Shown: positions 19,529 to 28,987, counted from the stretch's first letter. The stretch: 64,000 nucleotides of DNA from Verrucomicrobiota bacterium (GCA_016222805.1 JACRQG010000012.1:124001-188000), one strand, 5' to 3'. The notes: generated by a model not told the origin, from the letters alone. Translations and numbers: made by a program.

Positions 19529-22500
19529 ATGATGAAAAAATTTCTAACGGAAGTTCTTCGCTGGTTCGTCGCTAGTCCTGAACGCAAACCGGCAAAACCC
19601 CTGCAACCCCGAACCATCCCTCTTCGGCGACGTGAACAGCACGCGCTCAGCCTGCTGCTTTCCGTCCTCTGCGCCTCCTGGTCTCCCGGAGCCCCGGCGC
19701 CTCGCCGGTCGTTTCAGATTCCCGCCGGTGACGCCGCGGTCACGCTCAAGCGCTTTTCCGACCAGTCGGGCGAGCAGATCATCTTTCCCGTCGACCTCGT
19801 GCGCGGGGTCCGGACCAACGCCGTCGAGGGCGCCATGTCCGCCCGCGAGGCCCTGGATCGCCTGGTGGCCAACACCGGGTTGGTCGTGATCGTCGATGTC
19901 CGGACCGGCGCGATCACGGTGAGTCGTCCGGGGAAAACCCTCCCGGAAGGACCGCCCCGTGCCGCGCCGCGCGCCACCGTCAATCCTCCCGCACCTCCCG
20001 CCATCTCTGCTCCCATGAAATCCCGTACCCTCCTCTCCGCCGTCGCCGGCTGGCTCGCCGTCTCGTTTCCGCCTCCCGTCGAGGGAGCCCAGGCCGCCGC
20101 CACCGACCCGGAGATCATCCAGCTTTCGCCCTTCAACGTCACGTCCGCCAAGGACACCGGCTACACCGCCGCCAACTCCCTGGCGGGCGGCCGCCTCACC
20201 TCTCCCCTGCAGGAAATGCCGAGCTCCGTCTCGGTGCTGACGCGCGAGTTCCTCGACGACATCGCAGCCACCGATCTGCTGACCGCCGCCAACTACTTCC
20301 CCAACGCGGTGTCCGGCAATCCGGCGAGCATGAACGACTACGCCGTGAGCCTGCGCGGCTTCCCCTCGGGCTTCCTGTACCGGAATTTCTTCATCAGTTA
20401 CGTCAACCCCGACAGCTACGTGACCGAGCGCCTGGACTCCGCGCGCGGGCCGAATGCGCTCGTCTTCGGCGATACCAAAGCCGGCGGCACGCTCAATCTC
20501 TCCACCAAGCAGGCCAAGTTCCGGAATTTTGCCCAGCTGTCGTACCGCTTCAACAGCGAGGGCGGCTTTGGCCGCACCACCGGTGACGCCAACCTGAAGC
20601 TGAGCGACAAGGTCGCCGTCCGCGCCGGCGTGCTGTATCAGGACGAGAATGACTGGGTCGATTTCACCTACATCCGGCGTCAGGGGGCGTATGCGACCAC
20701 GACCTGGGTGCCCTTCCGGAACACCACCGTGCGTCTCGAGGCCGAGCGGTACCGCCAGAACCAGTCGTCCCCGTGGCTCGGCTCGGTCCTGCGCGACAAC
20801 CTCGGCCTCTGGGATGGGGTGACCGGCTACACCGCGGCCAATCAGACCATCGTGACTGGCTCCGGCACTTCGCGTGTCGGCGCCAACTACAAGGTCTTCA
20901 TGCCCGGCACGGGTCTCAACGTGGTTGACTGGACCGGGTGGGGGCAGACTGCCGGCACCGGCTACCAACTCGACACCTACCGCCCGGCGCACCTGCCGTC
21001 GACCGTCCCGACGTTGCCCTATCGCGGCTACAACATCCGCCTCGGCGACGGCAACGACGTCGAGATGAACTACCGCACCGCGGCCCTCTTCGTGGAGCAG
21101 AAGGTCGGCGATCGCCTCTTTCTCGAGGTCGCCGGGAATTTCGCGCGCCAGAAGCGCGAGCAGTACCAACTGGCGGCGGAAGGGGTTTCCATCGACGTGA
21201 ACCGCAACCTGCCGAGCGGCGCCACCAACCCCAACTTCGGGCGGCGCTACACCGAGACCGGCCAGTTTTCGTTCACCACCCAGCAGAACACCCTCTATGA
21301 AGCCCGGGCCACGGCCGCCTACCTCACCCGGCTCGGCACGTGGTCCGAGCACCGACTGCTTCTGGGCACCGGCTACCGGCGCGACGCCTATCGCGACTAC
21401 ACGAAGCAGGTCATGCTCGACGTTCCCGGCGCGAGGTTCCAGAACCCGTTCGCCAATCCGAATGCCCTGCGCCTGCGGATCTACGAACAGTACCGTGGCA
21501 TCGAGCAGCAGCTGCCCACGGGCGTGAAGCAGGGTCTCTGGAACTTCTTCCCGGGTGAGGATAAGGATCTCTATTCCGGCCAGTTTGCCGCTTCGTCGAA
21601 GTGGTTCGATGATCGCCGGCTCGTGACCCTCCTGGGCGTGCGCCACGACAAGCTGCGCAAGAAGGCCACGGTCGCCCGCGTCGATCCCGTGACCGGCGAG
21701 TTCGTCGAATATCTCGAGCGCTACATCGGCCCCGCCGCGCCTGGGCTTTCCGGCGCCGGCAGTCTCCAGGAGTTCAAGCCGGTCATCACGCGCACCGCGG
21801 GCGCCGTGTACAAGCTCGTGAACTGGCTCTCCCCGTACGCCGCCTATTCCGAGGGCTACGACACCTCCAACGTCGGCTTCCTCCTCGACCCGGTGACGGG
21901 CATTCCCAACGCCCCGCTGCCGGCCAAGGAATCGAAGGGCCAGGAGTTCGGGGTGAAGTTCACGCTGCTGGAGAACCGTCTCGCCGGTTCAATCGGCTGG
22001 TATCGGAACGAGCAGACGAACGACAACAACACCGGGGTGACCTTCCCCCGCAACGAAATCAACGCGCTGTGGAATGTCGTCGACAACGTCGCCACCAGCC
22101 CCCGCCAGATTCCGACCGGACCGGCCGAGGTGATCGATTACCAGGGCACCGGCATCGAACTCGAACTCACGGCCAACCTCACGCGCCATTGGCGGGCGAT
22201 GTTCAACCTCTCCTTCCCCGACACCGAGCGGCAGGGCGGGTACAATCGCACGATCGAGTACTACAATCGCAACCGCCCTGAATGGCAGCGCACGCTCGAC
22301 ACCCTCGTGGCCACGAACGACGCGCGCGCGACCACTTTTCGGAACAACCTCCAGGCGATCGACAGCCGCATCGCCTCAGTGGCGAACGGCCTCCCGCTCT
22401 CCGGTACCCTCAAGTACACCGCCAATCTCTTCACGAGCTACGAATTCGCCACGGGAGCGCTCCGGGGTCTCCGGGTGGGCGGCGGCGCCAACCTTCGCGG

Positions 22501-22792
22501 CGACCGGTACCTGACCTACCAGCAGCGTATCGCCAACGATCCGCGGTCCTTCCAGCGCCTCGACACCCGGGGTTATGCGATCTTCTCGTTCACCGCCGGG
22601 TACCGGACCAAGGTGTGGGAGCGTCCGGTCAACTTCCAGCTGAACGTCGAGAACCTTTTCGACGAGCAATTCAAACGCTACACGGCCTTCAATACCGTCA
22701 CTACGTCCACCGGCGAGGTCGTGTTCAACGGGAACAACTATGGACTGCAGGCCCCGCGCCGTTTCATCCTCTCGGCCGACGTGCGGTTCTGA
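19529..22792 (+). CDS. TonB-dependent receptor with N-terminal STN signalling domain
   Basis: 1,087 residues from ATG 19529 (ATG 19532 also fits). After a hydrophobic segment (about 38-55), an STN domain spans about 60-130 (RSFQIPAGDAAVTLKRFS, DRLVANTGLVVIV); STN domains contact FecR. The plug begins with PSSVSVLTREFLDDIAATDLL, and the beta-barrel runs to a terminal Phe (ADVRF), as expected for BAM-assembled barrels. An internal Met at 20015 (residue 163) starts what looks like a second signal peptide (MKSRTLLSAVAGWLAVSF), so a shorter form without STN may exist. The plug resembles siderophore-type receptors, but the ligand is not known. Confidence 0.92.
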   Translation: MMKKFLTEVLRWFVASPERKPAKPLQPRTIPLRRREQHALSLLLSVLCASWSPGAPAPRRSFQIPAGDAAVTLKRFSDQSGEQIIFPVDLVRGVRTNAVEGAMSAREALDRLVANTGLVVIVDVRTGAITVSRPGKTLPEGPPRAAPRATVNPPAPPAISAPMKSRTLLSAVAGWLAVSFPPPVEGAQAAATDPEIIQLSPFNVTSAKDTGYTAANSLAGGRLTSPLQEMPSSVSVLTREFLDDIAATDLLTAANYFPNAVSGNPASMNDYAVSLRGFPSGFLYRNFFISYVNPDSYVTERLDSARGPNALVFGDTKAGGTLNLSTKQAKFRNFAQLSYRFNSEGGFGRTTGDANLKLSDKVAVRAGVLYQDENDWVDFTYIRRQGAYATTTWVPFRNTTVRLEAERYRQNQSSPWLGSVLRDNLGLWDGVTGYTAANQTIVTGSGTSRVGANYKVFMPGTGLNVVDWTGWGQTAGTGYQLDTYRPAHLPSTVPTLPYRGYNIRLGDGNDVEMNYRTAALFVEQKVGDRLFLEVAGNFARQKREQYQLAAEGVSIDVNRNLPSGATNPNFGRRYTETGQFSFTTQQNTLYEARATAAYLTRLGTWSEHRLLLGTGYRRDAYRDYTKQVMLDVPGARFQNPFANPNALRLRIYEQYRGIEQQLPTGVKQGLWNFFPGEDKDLYSGQFAASSKWFDDRRLVTLLGVRHDKLRKKATVARVDPVTGEFVEYLERYIGPAAPGLSGAGSLQEFKPVITRTAGAVYKLVNWLSPYAAYSEGYDTSNVGFLLDPVTGIPNAPLPAKESKGQEFGVKFTLLENRLAGSIGWYRNEQTNDNNTGVTFPRNEINALWNVVDNVATSPRQIPTGPAEVIDYQGTGIELELTANLTRHWRAMFNLSFPDTERQGGYNRTIEYYNRNRPEWQRTLDTLVATNDARATTFRNNLQAIDSRIASVANGLPLSGTLKYTANLFTSYEFATGALRGLRVGGGANLRGDRYLTYQQRIANDPRSFQRLDTRGYAIFSFTAGYRTKVWERPVNFQLNVENLFDEQFKRYTAFNTVTTSTGEVVFNGNNYGLQAPRRFILSADVRF

Positions 22793-22806
22793 AACCCCTC
22801 ATCTCC

Positions 22807-23415
22807 ATGAAACCCCGGTTCCTCGCCTTCCTCCTGATTGTCCTCCCCGCCGCCGTTTTCGCCCAGGACGGCAAGCCCGACCGCGAGGGCTTCATTCGCG
22901 ACTGGCTCGTCCTCGCACCCTTCGCGATTCCGGCCGAAAGTGGCGCAGAGGAAATCGACAAGAAGCAGTTCGCCGACGAGGCCCAGCCGGCCGCCCGCGC
23001 CGGAGGGAAACAGAAGATCGGCGACAAGGAACTCGTGTGGCGCAAGGTCACGAGCAAGGAGTTCTTCCTCGATTTCCGCGTCCTGCACCCGGATCAGTAC
23101 GAAAACGTCGCCGCCTGGGCGGTCGCCTACGTCACCTCATCCGAGGAAAAGTCGGGTCTCACGCTGCATCTCAACAGCAATGACCAGGGCAAGGTCTACC
23201 TCAACGGGCGCGAAATCGTGAAGTTCACCGATACGCGCACGCTCGAGAAGGACGCGGAGGACAAGGCTCCGGGCGTGACCTTGAAGAAGGGGGTGAATGT
23301 GCTGGTCCTGAAAGTCATCAACCAGGAAAACAACTGGCAGGGCAGCGTGCGTTTCACCGGACCTTCCGGCCGGCCGGTCACCGACCTCACCATCGCCACC
23401 GCGCCGAAGGGTTGA
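22807..23415 (+). CDS. Small secreted beta-sandwich-like protein, uncharacterised
   Basis: 202 residues with a clear signal peptide ending FAQDG (about 1-20). The rest contains FIRDWLVLAPF at the start and LTLHLNSNDQGKVYLNGREI followed by GVNVLVLKVINQ, a pattern common in jelly-roll domains attached to glycosidases and esterases in Planctomycetes and Verrucomicrobia. No catalytic residues are apparent. It lies 14 bp after the STN-type receptor and is probably cotranscribed, so it may help with the same ligand. Function not assigned. Confidence 0.75.
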   Translation: MKPRFLAFLLIVLPAAVFAQDGKPDREGFIRDWLVLAPFAIPAESGAEEIDKKQFADEAQPAARAGGKQKIGDKELVWRKVTSKEFFLDFRVLHPDQYENVAAWAVAYVTSSEEKSGLTLHLNSNDQGKVYLNGREIVKFTDTRTLEKDAEDKAPGVTLKKGVNVLVLKVINQENNWQGSVRFTGPSGRPVTDLTIATAPKG

Positions 23416-23431
23416 GAGAATGGCAGTGTGA

Positions 23432-23447
23432 CTGCGCAGTAGCGCAG
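23432..23447. terminator. Possible weak bidirectional terminator hairpin
   Basis: CTGCGC, loop AGTA, GCGCAG lies between two convergent genes (stops at 23415 and 23467). It has a short stem and no T-run, so it is only suggestive. Confidence 0.3.
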
Positions 23448-23466
23448 CGTCCACGGGTCTCCGACG

Positions 23467-25095
23467 TCACTTCTTCGCTCCGCCGGACCCCGCGGTCCGC
23501 ACGGTGGGATACTCGATGCCGAGTTGCTGGAGGTAGGTGTCGAAGCGGGTCGGATCGAAGTGATGCCGGCGCAGGGCGTCGCGGTGTTCGGCCATGGATT
23601 TGGCGTTGAGCCAGGTGGCCGGCTGGTCGTCCTTCCCGATCAGCGGCTGGTACTTCCTGTCCTTGGTCTGGGTTCCGCGAAAATACTCCCAGGACTGTTG
23701 CACGAGTTCCGGGCGCGTGAAGAGGTCCACGAGAGTGAGGGCGAGGGCCTTGGCGCCCGCGGTGGTGCCCTGGTGGGCGATCGGCGTGGCCATGGCGATG
23801 GCGTTCGCCCAGTTGTGGCCGGGCAGGCCGGGGATGTTGGCGGGATAGCGCAGGACGACGGTCGGCACCGTCCAGGACACGTCGCCGATGTCGTCGGAAC
23901 CGCCGATGCGTTCCTGATCCGGGACCGATCCCTGCAGCCCCTTCAGCGCCACTGCGAGGCCGGTCACCGGTGCCTTCAGCTCGCCCTGCAGCGCGCGGGC
24001 GAGTTTCACGTCGGCGTCGCTCCAGCGGGGCAGGCCCACCCGCTGGATGTTGTCGTGGAGCGCTTGTGCCACCGGGCGGTTGAAATGCTGCGGCCAAGCC
24101 GAGCCCAGGACACGCGCCGCCACACTGGTGTTGCTCATCAGCGCCGCGCCTTGGGCGATGGCGTCGCCGATCTCGCGCAGGCGGACGATATGATCGTAGT
24201 CCAGTTCGCGAAAGTAGTACCAGACCGCGGCGGTGGAGGGCACGACGTTGGGCTGGTCGCCGCCGTCGGTGATGACGTAATGGGAGCGGTGCTGCAGCCG
24301 CAGGTGTTCGCGCCGGTAGTTCCAGCCGATGTTCATCAGCTCGACGCCGTCGAGCGCGCTGCGCCCGCGCCACGGGGCGCCTCCGGCGTGGGCGCTTTCC
24401 CCGGTGAAGCGGTATTCGACGGAGACGAGGCCGGTGCCGGCCGCGGTGCCCCAGGTGGTTCGAAAGTCGCTGTCGACATGGGAAAACACCGCCACGTCGA
24501 CATCCCGAAAGATCCCGGCGCGCACGAGGTAGGCCTTGGCGCCCAACTGTTCCTCGGCGACACCCGGCCAGAGTTGGAGGGTTCCCGGAAGCCGTTCGCG
24601 CTCCAGCCAGCGTTTCACCGCCAGGGCCGCGGTGACGTTCAGCGCCTGGCCGGAATTGTGTCCCTCCCCGTGCCCGGGAGCACCCGGTACCAGGGGGTCA
24701 CGATAGGCGACCCCCGGCTTCTGGGAGGCCTGCGGGATGCAGTCGATGTCCGAGCCGAGGGAGATGACCGGCCGGCCTGAACCCCAGGTCGCCACCCAGG
24801 CGGTCGGCATGCCGGCGACGCCGCGTTGCACCCGAAATCCCTCTTTCTCCAGCAAGGTGGTGAGATAGCGGGACGTGTCGACTTCCTGAAAGCCGAGTTC
24901 CGCGAAGCTGAACATCATGTCGATCATCACCTGCGTCTGCTTGCGCATCGACTCGACGTCGCGGAGGACGGCGGTCTTGTGCGGTTCGTTGGCGGCGGGT
25001 GCCGCGCCGAGCGCGGTGGGCGCGGGCGCGGCGACCAGGAGGGAACAGACCGACAGGATCAGGGGACACGAGGCGCCACGGGCGGGAGGATTCAT
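23467..25095 (-). CDS. Secreted M20-family amidohydrolase (AbgB-like)
   Basis: 542 residues from the ATG at 25095, with a signal peptide to about residue 32. M20/AbgB features: SLGSDIDCIPQ at the position of the first metal Asp, GHGEGHNSG where GHACGHN is usual, GVAEEQLGAKAYL with the catalytic Glu-Glu, VFSHVDSD, a dimerisation insert beginning FTGESAHAGGAPW, and a final metal-ligand region near PGLPGHNW. Family members hydrolyse acyl-amino acids or p-aminobenzoyl-glutamate. The signal peptide would place this one in the periplasm. The Cys-free metal motif is a variant but keeps both histidines. Substrate unknown. Confidence 0.88.
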   Translation of the reverse strand: MNPPARGASCPLILSVCSLLVAAPAPTALGAAPAANEPHKTAVLRDVESMRKQTQVMIDMMFSFAELGFQEVDTSRYLTTLLEKEGFRVQRGVAGMPTAWVATWGSGRPVISLGSDIDCIPQASQKPGVAYRDPLVPGAPGHGEGHNSGQALNVTAALAVKRWLERERLPGTLQLWPGVAEEQLGAKAYLVRAGIFRDVDVAVFSHVDSDFRTTWGTAAGTGLVSVEYRFTGESAHAGGAPWRGRSALDGVELMNIGWNYRREHLRLQHRSHYVITDGGDQPNVVPSTAAVWYYFRELDYDHIVRLREIGDAIAQGAALMSNTSVAARVLGSAWPQHFNRPVAQALHDNIQRVGLPRWSDADVKLARALQGELKAPVTGLAVALKGLQGSVPDQERIGGSDDIGDVSWTVPTVVLRYPANIPGLPGHNWANAIAMATPIAHQGTTAGAKALALTLVDLFTRPELVQQSWEYFRGTQTKDRKYQPLIGKDDQPATWLNAKSMAEHRDALRRHHFDPTRFDTYLQQLGIEYPTVRTAGSGGAKK

Positions 25096-25184
25096 CGGGG
25101 TGGGTGCCGGTGGTCTGGCGGCGGAGCGCGACCACGTCAAACCGCGAACCTCCGGGCAGCGCACCCGACCGGGCCCCGGCCGTT

Positions 25185-25991
25185 CTACTCGGGTTCCGGC
25201 ACGCTGTAGATCTCGACCAGCACCTCGCCACCGGCAATGGCCGGCCCGGCGGCTTCGACTGTGACGGTGTAGGCGCCGGGCAGAAGCTCGACGAGCAGCG
25301 CGGCATCCTTGCTGCCCTCGGCGAGCGGAAAGGCGCCCACGCGGGCGGCCGCCGCCTGGATTTCGGCGGCGTCGTGGCGGCTCGACCAGTCGTCATTCAT
25401 CAGGAAAGGGGTCGAGCCGCGGCGGATGCTGACGAACGGATCGGCGAGGGCACCGCTCACGCCCAGGGCGGCGAGACTCGGGCCCACGCCGCGAACGAGC
25501 ACCCACCGGGGCCGGCCCTCGATCACAAATCCCGCGATGAGGGTGTCGCCGGCACCCGCGAGCCGCGCGCGGGTGGAGAGGTTGATCACTTTGCCGCTGG
25601 CATAGCGGGCGTCGGGGTTGGGCTCGATGGCCCAGTAATGGACGTCACCGACCGGGATCAGCACGGACCCGGAGCCGAGCTGGAAATTGGCCAGGGCTCC
25701 GTAGCCGAGCGCGCGATACGCCAGCCAGGCTTCGCGGAGAATCAGCAGGCGTCCGAGGGCCCAGTCGGGCACGCCGTTCGGGCGGACGACCTCGCGGCTC
25801 GCGCCCCAGGCGACCCGGCCGTCGTCGAACAGCACGCCTTCGGTACGGACGAGTTGCTCGGTGCCGCTTGGCGTGAAACGCACCACTCCGACGCGGTCGA
25901 GCCGGAGCGGCTCGGTCGCGCCGTGGGCGGGAGTTTGGAGGCAGGCGCCGAGCAGCGCAGCTGCGGAGGAAAGAGTACGGAACAGTTTCAT
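25185..25991 (-). CDS. Secreted protein with one copy of the shared repeat domain
   Basis: 268 residues with a signal peptide (about 1-25). Residues about 30-130 form a region of unknown type containing LLILREAWLAYRALGYG. From about 135 it carries the ~125-residue domain also seen in the serpin and Ig-domain genes: INLSTRARL, LIAGFVIEG, VLVRGVGPSLAALGV, NDDWSS, VGAFPLAEGSKDAALLV and VEIYSV. No other recognisable domain. It ends 90 bp downstream of the start of the M20 gene and is on the same strand. Confidence 0.8.
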   Translation of the reverse strand: MKLFRTLSSAAALLGACLQTPAHGATEPLRLDRVGVVRFTPSGTEQLVRTEGVLFDDGRVAWGASREVVRPNGVPDWALGRLLILREAWLAYRALGYGALANFQLGSGSVLIPVGDVHYWAIEPNPDARYASGKVINLSTRARLAGAGDTLIAGFVIEGRPRWVLVRGVGPSLAALGVSGALADPFVSIRRGSTPFLMNDDWSSRHDAAEIQAAAARVGAFPLAEGSKDAALLVELLPGAYTVTVEAAGPAIAGGEVLVEIYSVPEPE

Positions 25992-26215
25992 GTGGGATCA
26001 GGAGTTTGGCGCGCGGCTATTGCTGTTTGCGTGCCAGAGGACCTGGAAGCGCCTAACCGCTTGTTCCACAACGGAGTGTCCCGTGCGCAAGCCGCACCGA
26101 CCTCCTCGCTTCTCCCGATTCCGGTTCCACTCCGTCCCGAATTCGGGTCAGGACCGCGGAACGTGGCGAACGGCCCCGCCGCTGGGTCCGGACGCGGCCG
26201 GGAATGCGCTCGATT

Positions 26216-26482
26216 TTAGAAGGTGGAAAGCGCGCGGGCGCTCTCGAGCACGACCCAGGCGCCACCACCCAACACCGCCAGGCGTAGCAGGTACTTGACG
26301 TACTTGCGCCCCTGCAGGACGGCGTCGCGCAGGTCGGTGTCCACGCGTCGCCGGTTGTTTTCCGCCATGAAACTCACGAACCGCGGGTTGCGGAGGCGGC
26401 CACGCAATTCGGGATGATATTCGCGGCGCGAACCCCAGCGGGGGAGAAAATTGAGCCAGGCGCGAAGCACGCGGCGACTCAC
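26216..26482 (-). CDS. Small membrane protein, hypothetical
   Basis: 88 residues from a GTG at 26482. The first 60 residues are basic and polar (RVDTDLRDAVLQGRKYVKY), followed by one hydrophobic helix at about 64-84 (LLRLAVLGGGAWVVL). It is divergent from lysA with 77 bp between the starts. No family was recognised; coding status rests on a clean reading frame, a plausible layout and the absence of a better frame. Confidence 0.55.
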   Translation of the reverse strand: MSRRVLRAWLNFLPRWGSRREYHPELRGRLRNPRFVSFMAENNRRRVDTDLRDAVLQGRKYVKYLLRLAVLGGGAWVVLESARALSTF

Positions 26483-26559
26483 GAAGTTTGGGGTGGTTTT
26501 TTCAAGCGGAAACCCTCTAGCGTCGCGCCTTTGACTCGTTTTTTCTGACCTGTCCGCCC

Positions 26560-27864
26560 ATGCACCACTTTCACTATTCCGGTTCCGACCTGCATTGCGA
26601 ATCCGTTGACCTGGCGGCCGTGGCCAAGCTCTACGGCACGCCCACCTACGTTTACAGTGCGGCGACGATGGAGGATCACTTCCGGCGGCTGCAGCGCAGT
26701 CTCGCCGGACTCGACGTGCAACTCTGCTATGCGGCGAAGGCCAACTCGAGCCTCGCGATTCTGCGGCACTTTTCGAACCTCGGGGCCGGATTCGACCTCG
26801 TCAGTGGCGGCGAGATTCGGCGGGTGCTGGCTGCGGGCGGCCACGTGAAGTCGAGCGTCTTTGCCGGCGTCGGCAAGACTGAGGCGGAGATCGCCCTCGC
26901 GCTGCAGCACGGGATCTTCTCCTTCCACGTCGAGAGCGAGCCGGAGCTGGCGCGGATCAACCATGTGGCCGGCAAGCTCGGCCTGAAGGCGCCGATTGCC
27001 ATCCGCGTCAATCCCGACGTCGACGCCCACACCCACGCCAAGATCACCACCGGCAAGAGCGACAACAAGTTCGGGATACCGCTGAAATACGCCGCGGCGG
27101 CCTACGAGGCGGCAGCGAAGTACCCCAACGTGCAGATCAAGGGCGTACAGATGCACATCGGGTCCCAGCTCACGTCGGTCGCTCCGTTCGTCGAGGCGGT
27201 GACCAAGGTCGGGCCGTTCGCGGCGGACCTCAAGGCGAAGTACGGCATCAGCTATTTCTCGATCGGCGGGGGCATGGGTATCGTCTACCGGGAAGCCTTG
27301 GCCAGCGGCCAGGCGGCGTGGTGGGAGGCCCAGCCGGCCGAGCAGCGGCCGCTCACCCCGGAGAGCTACGGCGCCGCCTTGGTGCCGCTGCTGCAGCCCC
27401 TGGGGCTGAAGATCCTGCTGGAGCACGGGCGCTTCATGGTGGGCAACGCCGGCGTCCTCCTGTCCCGCGTCGAACACCTGAAGCGGGGTGCCGCAAAGAA
27501 CTTTCTCATTGTCGACGCCGCGATGAACGACCTCGTGCGGCCGGCCATGTACGACAGCTTCCACGAGATCGTTCCGCTGCACCGCGACTCCTCGCGCCGG
27601 GCGCTGGTGGCCGACGTCGTCGGGCCGATCTGTGAGAGCGGCGATTGTTTCGCGAAGGACCGCCAGCTCCAAGAAGTGGGCGAGGGGGAGCTCGTGGCCT
27701 TCATGAGCGCGGGAGCCTACGGTTACACCATGGCCAGTCGCTATAACACCCGGGCGATGGCGGCGGAAGTGCTCGTGCGGGGCAGCGCCTTCGAGCTGAT
27801 CAACGCGCGCGAGACTTTCGAACAGATGATCGCCGGCGAAAAGGTGCCGGCGTTCCTGAAGTAG
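26560..27864 (+). CDS. lysA: Diaminopimelate decarboxylase
   Basis: 434 residues of the fold-III PLP decarboxylase family. YAAKANSSLAIL carries the PLP lysine; HIGSQLTS and SIGGGMGIVY bind the phosphate; CESGDCFAKDR contains the active-site Cys from the partner subunit; YGYTMASRYN is near the C-terminus. It converts meso-diaminopimelate to lysine, the last step of lysine synthesis. Length and motifs are complete. gpsA follows after a 121-bp gap that holds an inverted-repeat element. Confidence 0.96.
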   Translation: MHHFHYSGSDLHCESVDLAAVAKLYGTPTYVYSAATMEDHFRRLQRSLAGLDVQLCYAAKANSSLAILRHFSNLGAGFDLVSGGEIRRVLAAGGHVKSSVFAGVGKTEAEIALALQHGIFSFHVESEPELARINHVAGKLGLKAPIAIRVNPDVDAHTHAKITTGKSDNKFGIPLKYAAAAYEAAAKYPNVQIKGVQMHIGSQLTSVAPFVEAVTKVGPFAADLKAKYGISYFSIGGGMGIVYREALASGQAAWWEAQPAEQRPLTPESYGAALVPLLQPLGLKILLEHGRFMVGNAGVLLSRVEHLKRGAAKNFLIVDAAMNDLVRPAMYDSFHEIVPLHRDSSRRALVADVVGPICESGDCFAKDRQLQEVGEGELVAFMSAGAYGYTMASRYNTRAMAAEVLVRGSAFELINARETFEQMIAGEKVPAFLK

Positions 27865-27875
27865 GGGTTGGGTCA

Positions 27876-27972
27876 CCACGAAAGGCACGAAACACACCAA
27901 ACCCCCCGACCGGCGTCAGTCGTTCCAAGGAGGATGGGTTCGGCTTTTTCGTGTGTTTCGAATATTTCGTGG
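27876..27972. repeat. Inverted-repeat element (CCACGAAA type)
   Basis: Two 26-bp arms, 27876-27901 and 27947-27972, are inverted copies with 21 of 26 positions identical (outer CCACGAAA, inner CGAAACACAC). The loop is 45 bp. It fills the gap between lysA and gpsA. Similar CCACGAAA-rich palindromes are, from memory, dispersed in some environmental bacterial genomes. Confidence 0.75.
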
Positions 27973-27985
27973 TTAATCCGAGCGC

Positions 27986-28969
27986 ATGAACTTTGTCGTG
28001 GTCGGCGCTGGTGCCTGGGGAACGGCTTTCGCCGTGCATCTGGCGCGGACGGGACACCGGGCAGTGCTCGTGCCCCGGCGGCCGGAGCACGCGATCGCGC
28101 TGGGCGCGGCGCGCGAGAATGTCGAGTATCTGCCCGGGGTTGCGTTGCCTTCCGGGGTGGAGGTCACCCCGGATCTGCGGGCGGTGCTGCCCGCGGCCGA
28201 CGTGGTCCTGCTCGCGTGCCCGGCGCAGGCCCTGCGGGAGACCGTGGCCCGGGTGCAGGGCGCGCGGGTGGCCGTGAGCCTCGCCAAGGGGCTGGAGGCG
28301 GGGTCGCATCTCCGCCCTTCGCAGGTGATTGCCGGGATGCTGGCTGACGCCCGGGTGTGCTCCCTCTCCGGCCCGACCAATGCGCTGGGGGTCGCCCGCG
28401 GGGATCCGTCGGCCATGGTGCTGGCGGCGGACCGGGCGGACGGTGCCCTGGAAGCACTGCAGGCCGCCATCAGTGGACCCACCCTGCGCGTGTACACCAG
28501 CGAGGATCTGGCCGGCGTCGAGTACGGCGGCTGCCTCAAAAACATCTACGCAATCGCGGCGGGTTGCTGCGACGGGTTGCGACTCGGCGACAACACCAAG
28601 GCTGCCTTGCTGACGCGTGCGTTGGCCGAGATGGTGCGGGTGGGAACCGCGCTCGGTGCCCGGGCGGACACCTTCTACGGGCTCGGCGGTTTTGGCGATC
28701 TCGTGGCGACGTGCTATGGCGACTGGAGCCGCAATCACGAGTTTGGCCGGCAGATCGGTGAGGGACGCGCCGCCGCGGAGCTGCTGGTTCGCCGCCGCAC
28801 CGTCGTCGAGGGGTATCGCACGACCGAGTCCTTTGCCGGGCTTTGCATGGAGCGGGGTATCGATGCACCGATCCTGCGGGAGACCTACGCGATCCTGTTT
28901 CAGGGGAAACAGCCGGCTGCGGCCTTGGCGGCGCTGATGACCCGGGAGTTGAAACGCGAGTCGAGGTGA
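27986..28969 (+). CDS. gpsA: NAD(P)-dependent glycerol-3-phosphate dehydrogenase
   Basis: 327 residues. N-terminal dinucleotide motif VVGAGAWGTAFAVHLA, then SLAKGLE with the catalytic Lys region, SGPTNALGVA, and YGGCLKNIYAIAAGCCDGL, which holds the second conserved Lys. It reduces dihydroxyacetone phosphate to sn-glycerol 3-phosphate for phospholipid synthesis. All family blocks are present. The GPNxA block reads GPTNALG. Confidence 0.95.
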   Translation: MNFVVVGAGAWGTAFAVHLARTGHRAVLVPRRPEHAIALGAARENVEYLPGVALPSGVEVTPDLRAVLPAADVVLLACPAQALRETVARVQGARVAVSLAKGLEAGSHLRPSQVIAGMLADARVCSLSGPTNALGVARGDPSAMVLAADRADGALEALQAAISGPTLRVYTSEDLAGVEYGGCLKNIYAIAAGCCDGLRLGDNTKAALLTRALAEMVRVGTALGARADTFYGLGGFGDLVATCYGDWSRNHEFGRQIGEGRAAAELLVRRRTVVEGYRTTESFAGLCMERGIDAPILRETYAILFQGKQPAAALAALMTRELKRESR

Positions 28970-28987
28970 CCCGTCCTGCTGGACGGG
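28970..28987 (+). terminator. Hairpin after gpsA, no T-run
   Basis: CCCGTCC, loop TGCT, GGACGGG starts immediately after the stop codon. The stem matches the core of the strong terminator at 11758-11790, but a GC-rich tail replaces the T-run, so it may act only as a 3' stabilising hairpin. Confidence 0.45.

Noticed and set aside
19544-21646. 700-residue minus-strand frame within the STN receptor
   Set aside because: Antisense to the receptor, which has clear domains; no recognisable motif in the antisense product.
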